This document shows, piece after piece, positions 35,901-45,738 of a DNA stretch of 64,000 nucleotides. The translations under genes and the position numbers were made by a program. The notes below the pieces were generated by a model. The model was given only the letters and a program-made list of their open reading frames with translations. It was not told the DNA's origin and searched no databases. Position 1 is the stretch's first letter. Each line of letters begins with the position of its first letter. The stretch spans positions 2,543,386 to 2,607,385 of the forward strand of contig NW_006921533.1 of NCBI RefSeq assembly GCF_000340215.1, written 5' to 3'. This DNA comes from Pseudocercospora fijiensis CIRAD86. Its lineage: Eukaryota; Ascomycota; Dothideomycetes; Mycosphaerellales; Mycosphaerellaceae.

Positions 35901-37480
35901 TAATAGCTAATATGCCGATAGCCTATATAAAGGGCTTTATAGCTTCCTGCTACGTTGCTAAACAGTTAGATAGAGACACTATTCCTATTCCGAAGAGCTA
36001 CAAGGAGGCGACTTAGTTACTATATTAGCTGCAATAGAAGGAGGCCTATAAGGCTAAATATAAGTTACTAATTAACAATTATATATAGGTTTATATAACT
36101 CGACTAGAGGTGCCTAAAGGTCGCAAGGTTGTCCGTAGCCGATAGGTCTTTACTATCAAGCGAGACGCTAATAGCAATATAAGCCGTTTTAAGGCGCGCT
36201 AGGTTGTCCGTAGCTTTACATAGGTCGAAGGACAGGATTATAATAAGACCTATACGGCTGTTACTAAGCCTTGCACGCTTCGAGCCCTATTTGGCCTAAT
36301 TACTTATTACGACCTAGAGGCTAAGCAATACGATATTCTAACAGCCTTCCTTAATGCCCTAATTAGCGATAAGTATAAGATCTACATTAAATAGCTATAC
36401 GGCTTTAAAGAGCGTAGTAGTAAGGGCATAGTTTGCCTATTGCTAAAGGCACTATATAGTCTAAAGCAGTTACTAATGCTATAGTATAAAGAGCTTCGGA
36501 AGTACTTAAAGAGCCTAAACTTTATACTAATAATAACTAACGTGTGTATGTTTAAACACATTGTTAGCGGCTTAATTATCGTTATTTACGTCGACGATAT
36601 AATTATTATCGCCTATAGCCTATTAGTACTAGAGGCCGTTGCTTAGTTGCTAAAGGACCGCTTTAATATGCGAGAACTAGGCGACCTTTACTACTATCTC
36701 GGTATGCGCATTATCCGCGACCGTAATAAGCGCACTATCTACGTCGTTTAGGACGCCTACTTAAATAGGCTCTACGAGAAGTATAGTATACATAGACGTA
36801 TTAGTCTAGCTACTCTAATAGCGCCTCGTTACGTTAAGACATCTATTTAACGCGCATCTAAAGGCTATATAGCTAGTGCTGCCTTTAAGACTTAGTATTA
36901 AGAAGGTGTTAGTAAGGCGCTATAGCTAGCTATAGTTACACGACCTAATGCTTGCTATACTATAGGCCTGTTATTACGATTTATCTCTAATCCGACCGAG
37001 GAATACTATACCGCGCTTCTTTAGCTAATTAAGTACCTAGTTAGTACTCTAAGCCGTAGTATACGCTTCTAAGGCAATTAGAACGAGGCTAACGACCTTA
37101 AGTTTGCTAGATACTATAATGCCTTATAGGCTAATAATCCGGTTACTCGCCGCTCTATAGGTAGCTTCTACTTTACTATTATAGGCGGACCTCTATTATA
37201 TAAGTCCGGCCGCTAGACGCTTATTATACTATCGTTAACTAAAGCTAAGTATATCTAACTTACTACAGGCGCTAAGGAGGCAGTTGCCTTAGCTCGTTTG
37301 TTAAAGGAAGTCGGCTACAAGGGCTACATTCTTCTAGTTACGCTATATAAGGACAATTAGTCCGCTATCGCTATTACTAAGTCGACTAGCATTAATAGCT
37401 ATACGAAGTATATAGATGCTCGTATCTACTATATCCGAGAGAAGATTGCTAATAGCTCTATTATCGTTTAATAGGTTAGT
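33000..37480 (+). pseudogene. Copia gag-pol relic
   Basis: Frames are broken by many TAG/TAA triplets. Landmarks: CCHC-type knuckle at about 33797-33836 (KKCAYY..LHSSNRCY, second Cys read as Tyr); protease at about 34121-34165, where the DSG-type site now reads DLG by a TCA to TTA change, followed by IYIVND; integrase from about 34550, with CVACRIA of the zinc-binding part and later segments to about 35300; reverse transcriptase about 36110-36760, including IVIYVDDIIIIA at about 36577-36612; and RNase H about 37080-37470 (NPVTRRSIGSFYF and IDARIYYIRE). Longest surviving open piece is 82 codons at 35768-36016. Clearly non-functional. Confidence 0.85.
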
Positions 37481-37771
37481 ATACACGATTAGATTACTAA
37501 TAGCTTTACTAAGCTACTTAATAAGATTAAGTATAGCCGCTTTATTAAACAACTAAACCTAGTAGATTGTAAGGCCGCTATTAAGAACGCTACGAAGCTA
37601 GCTGCTAAATACTAAGGAGGGCCTTTAGTTGCTTTGTCTATTTAACCTAAGAGTAGTCTAGTTTGTTTATCTATTTCTGCTTACCTAATACCCCTGTTTG
37701 CTTTGCTAACTAAATAGCTATTATATTTGGTTTGCTTTATTCTATGGCGATATGCACGTACTAAGGGGGTG

Positions 37772-37898
37772 ACTTGGAGTGTGTGTCTAGGTGTCAGGGT
37801 CCATTACGTGCCTAATGCCTAAGGCTGCAACTGCTGCACTTCATCTTCGGACTTCTATATAGATTAGTCCTTCTTCCAATACATCAGTTACATCAAGT
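37772..37898 (+). repeat. Copia 3' LTR
   Basis: 127 bp, same length as the 5' LTR. Carries five RIP-type transitions relative to it (two TpG to TpA, three CpA to TpA). Bounded by the polypurine run on the left and GAAAG on the right. Confidence 0.92.
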
Positions 37899-37903
37899 GA
37901 AAG

Positions 37904-38330
37904 TCCATGATTATCGCGAACGATCAGAGGATGCTAATGAAGCCGGCTTGACTGATCTCCTGTGGATTTGGCGTGACGCCTCAAAGCATCAAATTCATTG
38001 AGTGAGATGGAAATGGACATTTATGCGGGAGCACTGCCCAGCGATCACGCTCAGCCTTTGAGATTTGATGGATGTTTGACTTCAGTCTCAAGCCGATGAA
38101 AGAAATCGTATCCTTCCCTAGCTTCTTCTCATCTTGCTGCTTTGCGGCTATGGACTACTTTTCAGCATAGCTTCGGCCCAACTGTGGATCTTCGGCCAGA
38201 CCGACAGAGATTTTGCAGCTAAATACGCACCGAGCTGAAGGTCTAATATCTCAAGAAGCACCAATCAGATGCATTCAATTCTGTGAGTACCACCATCGGT
38301 ATAGCCTCAGAACAACAACTGATTGTTCAA
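37904..38330. other. Host spacer between Copia and a tRNA-Asp-like sequence
   Basis: Normal composition resumes straight after the target duplication. No gene recognised. Confidence 0.5.
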
Positions 38331-38402
38331 AAAGCATTAGTCTAGTGGTTATGATAGCCGCTTGTCACGCGGCTGGCCGGGGTTCGATTCCCCGATGGGA
38401 AG
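38331..38402 (+). tRNA. tRNA-Asp(GTC)-like sequence with defective acceptor stem, probable pseudogene
   Basis: The D-arm (TAGTCTAGTGGTTATGAT), anticodon arm (GCCGC TTGTCAC GCGGC, anticodon GTC) and T-arm (CGGGG TTCGATT CCCCG) are intact. The 3' acceptor strand ATGGGAA requires TTCCCAT at the 5' end, but the sequence there is AAAGCAT, so only three of seven pairs form. Either the 5' end was replaced by a rearrangement or this is a tRNA-derived repeat. The inner promoter boxes A and B remain, so it may still be transcribed. It lies 430 bp downstream of the Copia insertion. Confidence 0.7.
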
Positions 38403-38982
38403 CACGTCCTTTTGCGCCATCTAGGTGTTTTCCTGTTGTCCAAGAGTCCATTGTGGGAGCCTCAAAGTTGATTGGACACGTGAAAGCAGGCACGTGAAAA
38501 TTTTTTGGATCTTGGCGACGGTGATATTGGCCCGAGCTTAGCCAAGCATCAAGTAGGCATGTAGGTGCCGAAGACAGTCGCTCTTTGCGAGGTCGTCGTT
38601 ACACCTGGATGTTCCAACCTCTACTCAGGAATTTTTGGAGGTGATGTGAAAATAGCCTTTGTACTCGAGCGTCTGCGATTGGCTTGCGATATTGAAGAGG
38701 CAGTCCCGTCTATGTTTTCGGTTCTTCGTCATTTGTTATTTGACAACAGGAATTGTGGTTGTTATGCAAGGAACGTCGGAGTTATTGAGAGAGGCCACCA
38801 TCGCCAAAGCGCGATACGATGCGAATTAATCGAAGATTGTGGGCGTCGTCAACGTGGATAGCACAACTATCAGATTATTTCTCTCATGATTGACACCAGT
38901 GCCAAGGCTATGCAACAAATTCCTGCACATCGATGTCGGGGAGGTGGAGTTGATACAGTCAAGAGCATCGTGCCTCGACACA
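38403..38982. other. Host spacer, nothing recognised
   Basis: Short overlapping open frames only. No repeat or RNA signal recognised. Confidence 0.45.
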
Positions 38983-39569
38983 TCAGTAACCGACCATGCC
39001 ATCCACAAAGCTCGTCAGCACCCAGCTGTACTCCAGATACTCAAGCACCTCGAGAAGTCTCTCTGTCTGTCGTTCCGCTTCATTGTACTCTTCCATATTC
39101 GGCAGAGGTACGCGAGTGATATTCTTGCCATCCTTGGGTGCCCAGTAATTTTTGATATGGCCACGAGCAAACAGGACCAAGATCAGGAGCGCAGGAGACG
39201 TGGTCATACGCATTACCTTCGGCAGAGTGTGCGGAAGCACGGCCAAAGAGAAAGAAGCTATGAATGATGCCAGAACCTGTAATGTGCATTAGCAAGCGCT
39301 CGGGTGGGATCCCACCACGTCGCAATATGTACCGCAAGGGCCCCAGTAGCCTGAGTAGTCCTCGTCTTCCACAGATGATTCTCGGCTTCTTTGGACCATT
39401 CTGCCAGCTTCTTCGCAGTCGCTTCATATTTCCGGAGCTTTGTGATGGCTACATATGACAGAGAAGCGCCCCAGAGGGAAAGCAGCAGCTGGCAGGCATG
39501 CTGTCCTCTGATGAGAAAGTCCCTGCCTGTGAAAGTGCTCATGTCGAAATGATCGATGGAAGAAGCCAT
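38983..39569 (-). CDS. Small hypothetical membrane protein (176 aa)
   Basis: Not recognised as a named family. Exons 39333-39569 and 38983-39276 with a 56-nt intron (GTACAT...GCTAATG...ACAG). Splicing joins TQATGALA to VLASFIASFSLAVLPH in phase 0 and creates a hydrophobic segment broken in the unspliced reading; this is the main support for the junction. The protein has probable helices at about 25-45 (ACQLLLSLWGASLSYVAITK), about 76-92 and about 102-113 (SPALLILVLFARG), with a charged stretch KLAEWSKEAENHLWKTR between the first two. The C-terminus is soluble (NMEEYNEAERQTERLLEVLEYLEY). No cleavable signal peptide is obvious. It is divergent from SEY1, with only 238 bp between the two starts, so the pair may share a promoter. 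Confidence 0.65.
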
Positions 39570-39807
39570 CAGAAATGTGTTGACGGGAAGCAGAGATGGA
39601 ACTGGAGACGATGCTTGGATAGTTTATGGAGGCTGGATCCTGGACCCTGGTCGGAATGCCAAGACTCCAGCTCAAGGATGCGACGTTCGAGGCGATAGGG
39701 TGTCTGGAACTCTCACAGGTTCAAGTCACACGCAGCTTGAACACAGCACTAGACGGGGGCATCGGTCGCCTACGTAGCTATTCGCTTAGCTGCGCGACAC
39801 CAAAATC

Positions 39808-42487
39808 ATGACGGCGACGCTCCAGCCCAACGGCAGCGAAAGTCGCCCAAGCACCCAACGAATGTCCACCGCACCCTCGAGAATGAACGGCGAGTTCGCG
39901 GGCAGAGGCGACAACTTGGCTGCTGCCGACTTCGAGCACGGCATCCAGATAATCGACGAGGACAAGACATTCAATCCCAATCTCCCTCAGTATCTCCAGG
40001 TCCAAAATGTCACCAAAGCAGGCTTCAACTACCATCTCATCTCCGTGTTCGGAAGCCAGAGCACAGGCAAGAGCACACTGCTCAACTATCTCTTCGGAAC
40101 GCGCTTCGGTGTCATGAACGAGCAAGAAAGACGGCAGACGACCAAAGGAATATGGATGTCCAAGAACAAGAAGGAGCAATCCAACATGGCTGCTAATATC
40201 TTGGTCATGGATGTGGAGGGCACAGATGGACGTGAAAGAGGTGAAGACCAGGACTTTGAGCGCAAAAGTGCTCTGTTCGCACTGGCAACTAGTGAGGTAC
40301 TGATCGTGAACATCTGGGAGCACCAAGTCGGTCTGTACCAGGGCGCGAACATGGGTCTCCTGAAGACTGTCTTCGAGGTCAACTTGCAGCTCTTCTTGAA
40401 GGGTGCCAAAAGTGTGCCGCGGAGTCTATTGTTCTTCGTGATCAGAGACCACCTTGGCCACACACCTTTGGAGAACCTCAAGAACACTCTATTGCAGGAC
40501 TTGTCTAGGATATGGCAATCATTGTCCAAACCACAGGGCCTCGAGAAGAGCAGGATTGAGGACTACTTCGACTTTGCCTTCGTGGCACTTCCACACAAGA
40601 TCTTGATGCCTGAGAAGTTCGAACAAGAGGTCGCAAGACTGGGCACAAGGTTCCGCGAAGGCTACAAAGATCCCAAACGAGCCGGACTTGTCGACGATGA
40701 GCCAGTACTCCTGCCTGAGTACCATAGACGCATTCCGGCAGATGGGTTCCCTATGTATGCACAGGGCATTTGGGAGCAGATTGACAGCAACAAAGACTTA
40801 GACCTTCCAACCCAGCAGGAGCTACTGGCGCAATTCCGCTGCGACGAGATCTCGAAGGAAGTGTTGATCCCGTTCGACGAAGTCATTGCGCCTCTAGAAG
40901 AGATCCAGGCCAAAGGTGTGGCTGTTGGAAAGCCGCTCGTGATCGCTGAGCTTGGCGGAAAGATGATTGCTGCGAGGAAGGTCGTTCTCGGAAGTTTCGA
41001 GGAGGAAGCCAGTAGATACCACAAGGGCGTTTTTAAGCGGAAGCAGGCGGAGTTGGAGACAAAGGTGGACGGACGACTCAAGGCGCTCTTCCATGGTCAA
41101 CTGAGTGCAGCTCATAAGAGTGGTGTCCACGACTTCTCTGAAGCTGTCTCCACGGCTGTAAAGGCAGGCCAGAAGAAGGGGTCAAACTATGACTTTCATC
41201 AAATTGTGTCAAGCGAAAAACAGAAAGCGCTGCAGAGGTTCGATGCTGAAGCAAGATCCTCCCTCATTGAAGGCACAACATGGAGTGACTACAAGCAGCA
41301 ATTGAATCTCTATCAGAAGGACCTCGATGAAGTCAGCGCACGGTTGAGACAAGATGAGATGAGACGATTGGCAACAAGAAGCGAGAGATGGGTCAGAAGC
41401 AAGCTTGGTGAAAGTGTGGGTGTCGAATTCAACAAACTGGGATCTGGTCGTGCTGGTTCTGGAGCACCTGCGGAAGGTGAGAAGCCTACCGAGAAGGAGC
41501 TCTGGGATCGCATCTGGAATGTTTTCACCGACACCGTGTCGCATGCTGAGACTCGCTTTACCGAAAGAGCTCGCAGTTTTGATGCTAGTCCGGACGAGGT
41601 CGAAGTCGGTCTGTGGCGTCTGAGGCGCAAATCCTGGGGTGCATTACGAGACAAAATCGACGAGGAACTGATGGAGGGTAATTTGCTGCTCAAACTACGC
41701 GAGAACTTCGAAGACAAGTTCCGATATGACGAGGAAGGCGTACCCAGGATATGGCGGCCAACCGATGATATTGAAGGCCTTTATACAAAAGCTCGGGAGA
41801 GCACTTTGACACTGATTCCTCTTCTTGCGAAATTCCGGCTTTCTAGAACATCGGCACCACCACCTTTGGATGCTTGGATCGGTGAGCCTCCTGCTACAGT
41901 ATCATCTGCCGATGAGGAGGATTTGACACCGATTGGCGGTGTAGATGAGGAAGAAGGCAAGTCGCTGGAAGAGGAGATGACAGTCATCTCCGATGCCAGA
42001 CAACAAGATCTCCAAACACGATTCAAGAAGACGGCAGATGGCGTGTACGTCGAAGCCAAGCGTAGTGCAATTGGTGGCATGACGCAAGTCCCATTATACT
42101 TCTACGGCCTGCTTTTAGCACTTGGCTGGAACGAAATTGTCGCCGGTAAGTCTTCACATTTTGAAATAGAAATGCCCTCACTAACACATGACAGTCCTCC
42201 GCAACCCCGTGTACTTCATCTTCCTGATCCTCCTCGCTGCCGGCGCCTACGTCACTTACACCCTCAATCTCTGGGGTCCAATGCTTCGCATGACCAATGC
42301 CGCCACCTCACAAGGTTTGGAAATCTTCAAAGAAAAGCTGCGAGAATTTTTAGAGTCTTCTGAGACCGGACGACAAGCCATCGGCATGAGTGCTCAAGCT
42401 GGCAATGCTTTCAAAATGGATACCCTCAATTCTAATGGTACCACGAAAGCCAAGGCGAGCAAGGATGATGAGGTTGATGAGATATAA
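39808..42487 (+). CDS. SEY1: Sey1, ER membrane-fusion GTPase (atlastin/RHD3 family)
   Basis: Dynamin-like GTPase that fuses ER tubules and maintains the tubular ER network; 876 residues, a usual length. Exons 39808-42145 and 42195-42487; the 49-nt intron (GTAAGT...GACAG) restores [12 protein letters not shown]. GTPase motifs: P-loop GSQSTGKST (82-90), switch I around RRQTTKG (108-114), G3 [11 protein letters not shown] (135-145), G4-like RD in [10 protein letters not shown] long helical stalk follows. Two closely spaced C-terminal transmembrane hairpin segments ([17 protein letters not shown] and [18 protein letters not shown]) carry a short cytosolic tail. The intron sits inside the membrane hairpin. 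ATG 39808 is the first in-frame ATG of the open frame. Its 3' end converges on the CLPTM1 gene 250 bp away. Confidence 0.96.
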
Positions 42488-42737
42488 AGAGTTGTCGGCG
42501 GCTTGGTTTACCTATTCTTGTGCATGCAGGACTTTTACTTTTGCATAGCGGTGGATAAAGAGATAAGATGCTTTGAATAGTACACTTTGTTTGAAACGAA
42601 TTTCAAGAAGTGTGAATACCTTATTGGTCGGGACAAAGATTATGGATCTTACCCAGGAATGCCTTGGCTCAGTACTTCACAGGGTTTGATCCAAATGCAT
42701 CTATATTTCCACAAGCCCAAGCAATGCTCAATTAAAT

Positions 42738-44768
42738 CTACCCTTTCCTCTTCCTCGCCCCACCCGCGTTTTCCTTTCCGCTTGCTTTCGAAGCCTGATC
42801 CAAAGCCTCCTTGAGCTTGCCATCAGCGTCAGCCTTACTTCCCTCCATACTAGTCAGTGGCTTAGCAGCTTTCTTGCTCTCCTCTTCTTCCTCATCTCCA
42901 CCCTGTCCGAACTCATTGACACGAGTGTAGTCGACTTTGTAGGCCCAGGCTTGATATAAGTATACGAAGAATATCACGTCGTCGCGTAGTGTGGCGAGAC
43001 GGTGTAAAATTGGCATTTTGATGGTGAAGGCGAAGAGGTCGTCGATGAAGGTGTTGAGGAATTTGTACATCATTGCTTTGGCGGGCATGTGAGCGACGGA
43101 CCTGAGGCGGTAGTTGATGTAGAGGGATGGGACCTGAGATGGTGATGTTAGTAATATTTGTAGGATGAAGATATTGATGACGTGATTTACCATCATGAGG
43201 AAACCGTAGGCGTAGACACTGCCGACGAGGGTTGTGATGATGAAGCTGTACCAGCTCTTGTGAGTTTCGTAGATGAGGGAGTATGTGGCGTAGGCCAAAA
43301 GCAATGGGACAGCGAGAATGCCCATGTACTTGAATGCAATCTTGTCGTATTCTTCGGTCTGCTCTTCTGTCTCACTGAGCTTGTGCTTGTCCTCGAGTAC
43401 GACGGTGTATGGGAGGCCGAGCTTGTGGGCGTATGTGCCAGCCGCTGGTTCTCGAACGCGAACGTTGACCGTCTTCGTGATTTTCCAGGCTTCGATGGCA
43501 ATGCCCATGCCTTGACCGAAGAGAATCATCCAGCTGGTGTTTTCATTGTTGTCCATGAGATATAGGAAGATGATTGACTGCATGACCACGTTCGAGAGGA
43601 TGGTGCGGAACGAGACACCAACATTGTCCTTCTTCTTGCGCCAATGACCAACATCGCTCTTGAAGGCGAGAAGCTCAAAGATCATATGTAGGACACTGAC
43701 AATTGCGGTGGTGCCAAGGAGCCAAGGGTTTGTGTCGAGGAGTGTCTCCTTGATCAGCTCCATTTCAGATCCGTCGCCGCCACCCGGAGTACTTTCGCCG
43801 TGTGCAGCTTTTCGTGCCGTCTCCTTCATACCCTCATCCATACTAGCCATGATACTAAATTGCCAGCTCGCGAGAGTGCTGACATCGACATTGATGGGGA
43901 GTGTTGCCATAGGGATTGTAGCGTTCAGTTCGGTCATCTGCGACTTCAGCTGCCAGAAGGTGTTAAGGTAGAGGACTGGATAGTACCAGCCGTTCTTGCC
44001 AGTTTCGTCGCGAGCACCAGTAGCCTCCAGAGTATAGAACTGGCGCATGGCAGGATGAAGGGATGCCCATGCAGCGTTTCCGGTATCCGGGACGAAAGAC
44101 AAAGTGAAATTAGGGTGGTAGTAAGATGCAATCCTGGGTCCCGTTGATTCATCTTCAGGCTCTTCGACCTCGGTCTCATTCTGCGCGCCCAAAAGGCTCC
44201 TGGTCTTGCGGACTTTCTTCTTGGCCAGATACGATGTCAAAGGCCTCAGCATCCTATACGCCTTCGCTGTATCATATGAGGGAGAAGCAGGATCGAGCTC
44301 GGCACCAGCTTGAGCCACGAAGATGTGAGCCCATAGCGTGCCATTATCCTGTACTGTCTTGGGCACAGAAAAGCTGGTGTGCACCTCTCTGTAATCCTTC
44401 TTCGACCGGTCTAGCGAAAAGGCCTTCTCGTTGACAATCAGGCTCTCTGGTGGCATAGCACTGAAAGCCGGCATGACGACGCTCGGTGAAATGAACATGT
44501 TGATGTCTACTGTCGAATTCGAGGGCCACAGTGGGAGTACTGCCTGGGGGATGGCGCGGTATTCGTATTCAGCAGACAACGAAGCTGCGCCGGATGTGCC
44601 TGGGGGAGCTGGAGTAGCTGCCTTTTGTTGTCCGCCGCCCATGAACTGTCGCATCAAGAATTGTATGCCGATGAACATGGCAACATTCTTCCCAACGCTC
44701 CATGCCTTGTCATACCACTCGTTATTCTGGCCCTGTACGGCGTTGCCGGCCTGCGCTGTGTCCGGCAT
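42738..44768 (-). CDS. CLPTM1-family multi-pass membrane protein
   Basis: Homologue of cleft lip and palate transmembrane protein 1 and CLPTM1L; mammalian CLPTM1L acts as a lipid scramblase for GPI-anchor precursors in the ER, and a related ER role is inferred here. The continuous frame is 676 codons, but 43134-43190 is a 57-nt intron without a stop (GTAAAT, ACTAAC, TCTCAG). Removing it joins GFLMM to VPSLYINYRLRSVAHMP, the conserved family block, and gives 657 residues; exons 43191-44768 and 42738-43133. The N-terminal third is luminal (beta-rich, SNSTVDINMFISPS). Helices cluster after about residue 335, followed by NTFIDDLFAFTIKMPILHRLATLRDD, a family signature. The C-terminus is a charged disordered tail ending RKRKG. 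Confidence 0.92.
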   Translation of the reverse strand: MPDTAQAGNAVQGQNNEWYDKAWSVGKNVAMFIGIQFLMRQFMGGGQQKAATPAPPGTSGAASLSAEYEYRAIPQAVLPLWPSNSTVDINMFISPSVVMPAFSAMPPESLIVNEKAFSLDRSKKDYREVHTSFSVPKTVQDNGTLWAHIFVAQAGAELDPASPSYDTAKAYRMLRPLTSYLAKKKVRKTRSLLGAQNETEVEEPEDESTGPRIASYYHPNFTLSFVPDTGNAAWASLHPAMRQFYTLEATGARDETGKNGWYYPVLYLNTFWQLKSQMTELNATIPMATLPINVDVSTLASWQFSIMASMDEGMKETARKAAHGESTPGGGDGSEMELIKETLLDTNPWLLGTTAIVSVLHMIFELLAFKSDVGHWRKKKDNVGVSFRTILSNVVMQSIIFLYLMDNNENTSWMILFGQGMGIAIEAWKITKTVNVRVREPAAGTYAHKLGLPYTVVLEDKHKLSETEEQTEEYDKIAFKYMGILAVPLLLAYATYSLIYETHKSWYSFIITTLVGSVYAYGFLMMVNHVINIFILQILLTSPSQVPSLYINYRLRSVAHMPAKAMMYKFLNTFIDDLFAFTIKMPILHRLATLRDDVIFFVYLYQAWAYKVDYTRVNEFGQGGDEEEEESKKAAKPLTSMEGSKADADGKLKEALDQASKASGKENAGGARKRKG

Positions 44769-45738
44769 GTCGGCCTGTTGCTCTCAGCGCGACTGTTGTC
44801 GGCCTGTTCCTCTCAGCGCGACTGTTGTCGGCTGTTGATTGTATGCTCGGTCTCTTCTATACCGCCATGTGTGGGTGTTCTGGACACGACATCTGGACTC
44901 TCACGCGAATCACGCTAACACGTGCAGGGGACGGAGCGGAGCGGAGCGGAGCGGAGCGAGGAGCTTGGCTTCTCGGCGAGACAAAGGGCCGGAGGAGAAT
45001 GACGAGCTTGACACTGCGGAGGGTCGAGTTGATTGTCCCAACACCTGTGACTCTTTCACTGTGCCACCATCGTAATGCTCATCAGCATCAGCAGCAACGG
45101 CACCGGCACCGGCACCGGCAACGGGAACCGACGGTGGCTAATCCTCAGGCAAATGCTTCGCGCCCGCAAGGTTGAAGCTAGCGTCCAAGTCCGCTATTCA
45201 GGCGAGATCTCTAGTGACGCCGCTTTGGTATCACATGCGCGCGAAGCAACTGCTGCACACCTCTCACCGGACTTACACCTGCACACTCCACGCATCGCCC
45301 TCCAACCAAACCTACCTTTCTCCTCCGCCCTGTGAAGCACTTCATCACTCTCATCACATCTCTTGCATCTTCTCATAGCATCGCCATCGCCATCGCCATC
45401 GCCATACCGCGGTAGGACTCCGCATCCGGCGACGAGGGTGCGACATAGGCGGCTCGCGTGCCGCATGCTGTGAGGCACTCGACACTTGCGAACGCTCGTA
45501 CTCGTGTCCTTACACTCGCCAACATGTTCTCGGAGTAGGTAGAATGCGTAGCGATGCCTTTGTCCACCGTGCGATTGCAAGCTAATCGAGGCCTCCTCCC
45601 AGATACGCCAGCCGCTTCTTGCAACAGTCAAACGCCCGCCTCAGCTTCACTCAAGATGACCACCGAAGTCGATCGCGAAATCCCCTCGACCGACGACGTC
45701 TTCCCGCCTCTCACTCTCGCTACGTCCAAAGACCCGGC
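44769..45738. other. Divergent intergenic region (CLPTM1 / CTL) with simple repeats
   Basis: Promoter region for two outward-facing membrane-protein genes. It contains a 29-bp tandem repeat (44771-44828), a GGAGC run (about 44933-44959), a short CCGGCA run near 45105-45120 and an ATCGCC run near 45380-45404. No additional gene is supported. Confidence 0.55.
44771..44828. repeat. 29-bp tandem duplication next to the CLPTM1 start codon
   Basis: Two copies, 44771-44799 and 44800-44828, of CGGCCTGTTSCTCTCAGCGC plus GACTGTTGT, with one difference (G versus C). It starts 2 bp upstream of the CLPTM1 ATG, so it lies in its 5' leader. Confidence 0.85.

Larger units (their letters stand above)
32497..37898 (+). 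mobile_element. Complete Ty1/Copia LTR retrotransposon, RIP-inactivated
   Basis: 5402 bp. LTRs of 127 bp at 32497-32623 and 37772-37898 begin ACTTGGAGTG and end CATCAAGT, so the tips ACTTG/CAAGT are inverted. A perfect 5-bp target duplication GAAAG flanks it (32492-32496 and 37899-37903). The right LTR is preceded by a purine run AAGGGGGTG (polypurine tract). Order on the plus strand is gag knuckle, protease, integrase, reverse transcriptase, RNase H; integrase before RT defines Copia. The LTRs differ at six sites, all of CpA/TpG to TpA type, five in the right copy. It inserted into unique host DNA about 380 bp past the stop of the gene at 31388. Confidence 0.93.

Noticed and set aside
39080..39427. 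115-codon minus-strand frame overlapping the small membrane protein
   Set aside because: Shadow of the two-exon gene in another frame.
44933..44959. GGAGC run and other microsatellites as regulatory elements
   Set aside because: Simple repeats of this size are common, and nothing ties them to regulation.
45619..45738. Longer CTL reading frame of 722 codons
   Set aside because: The first codon is TTG; the first ATG in frame is 45739.
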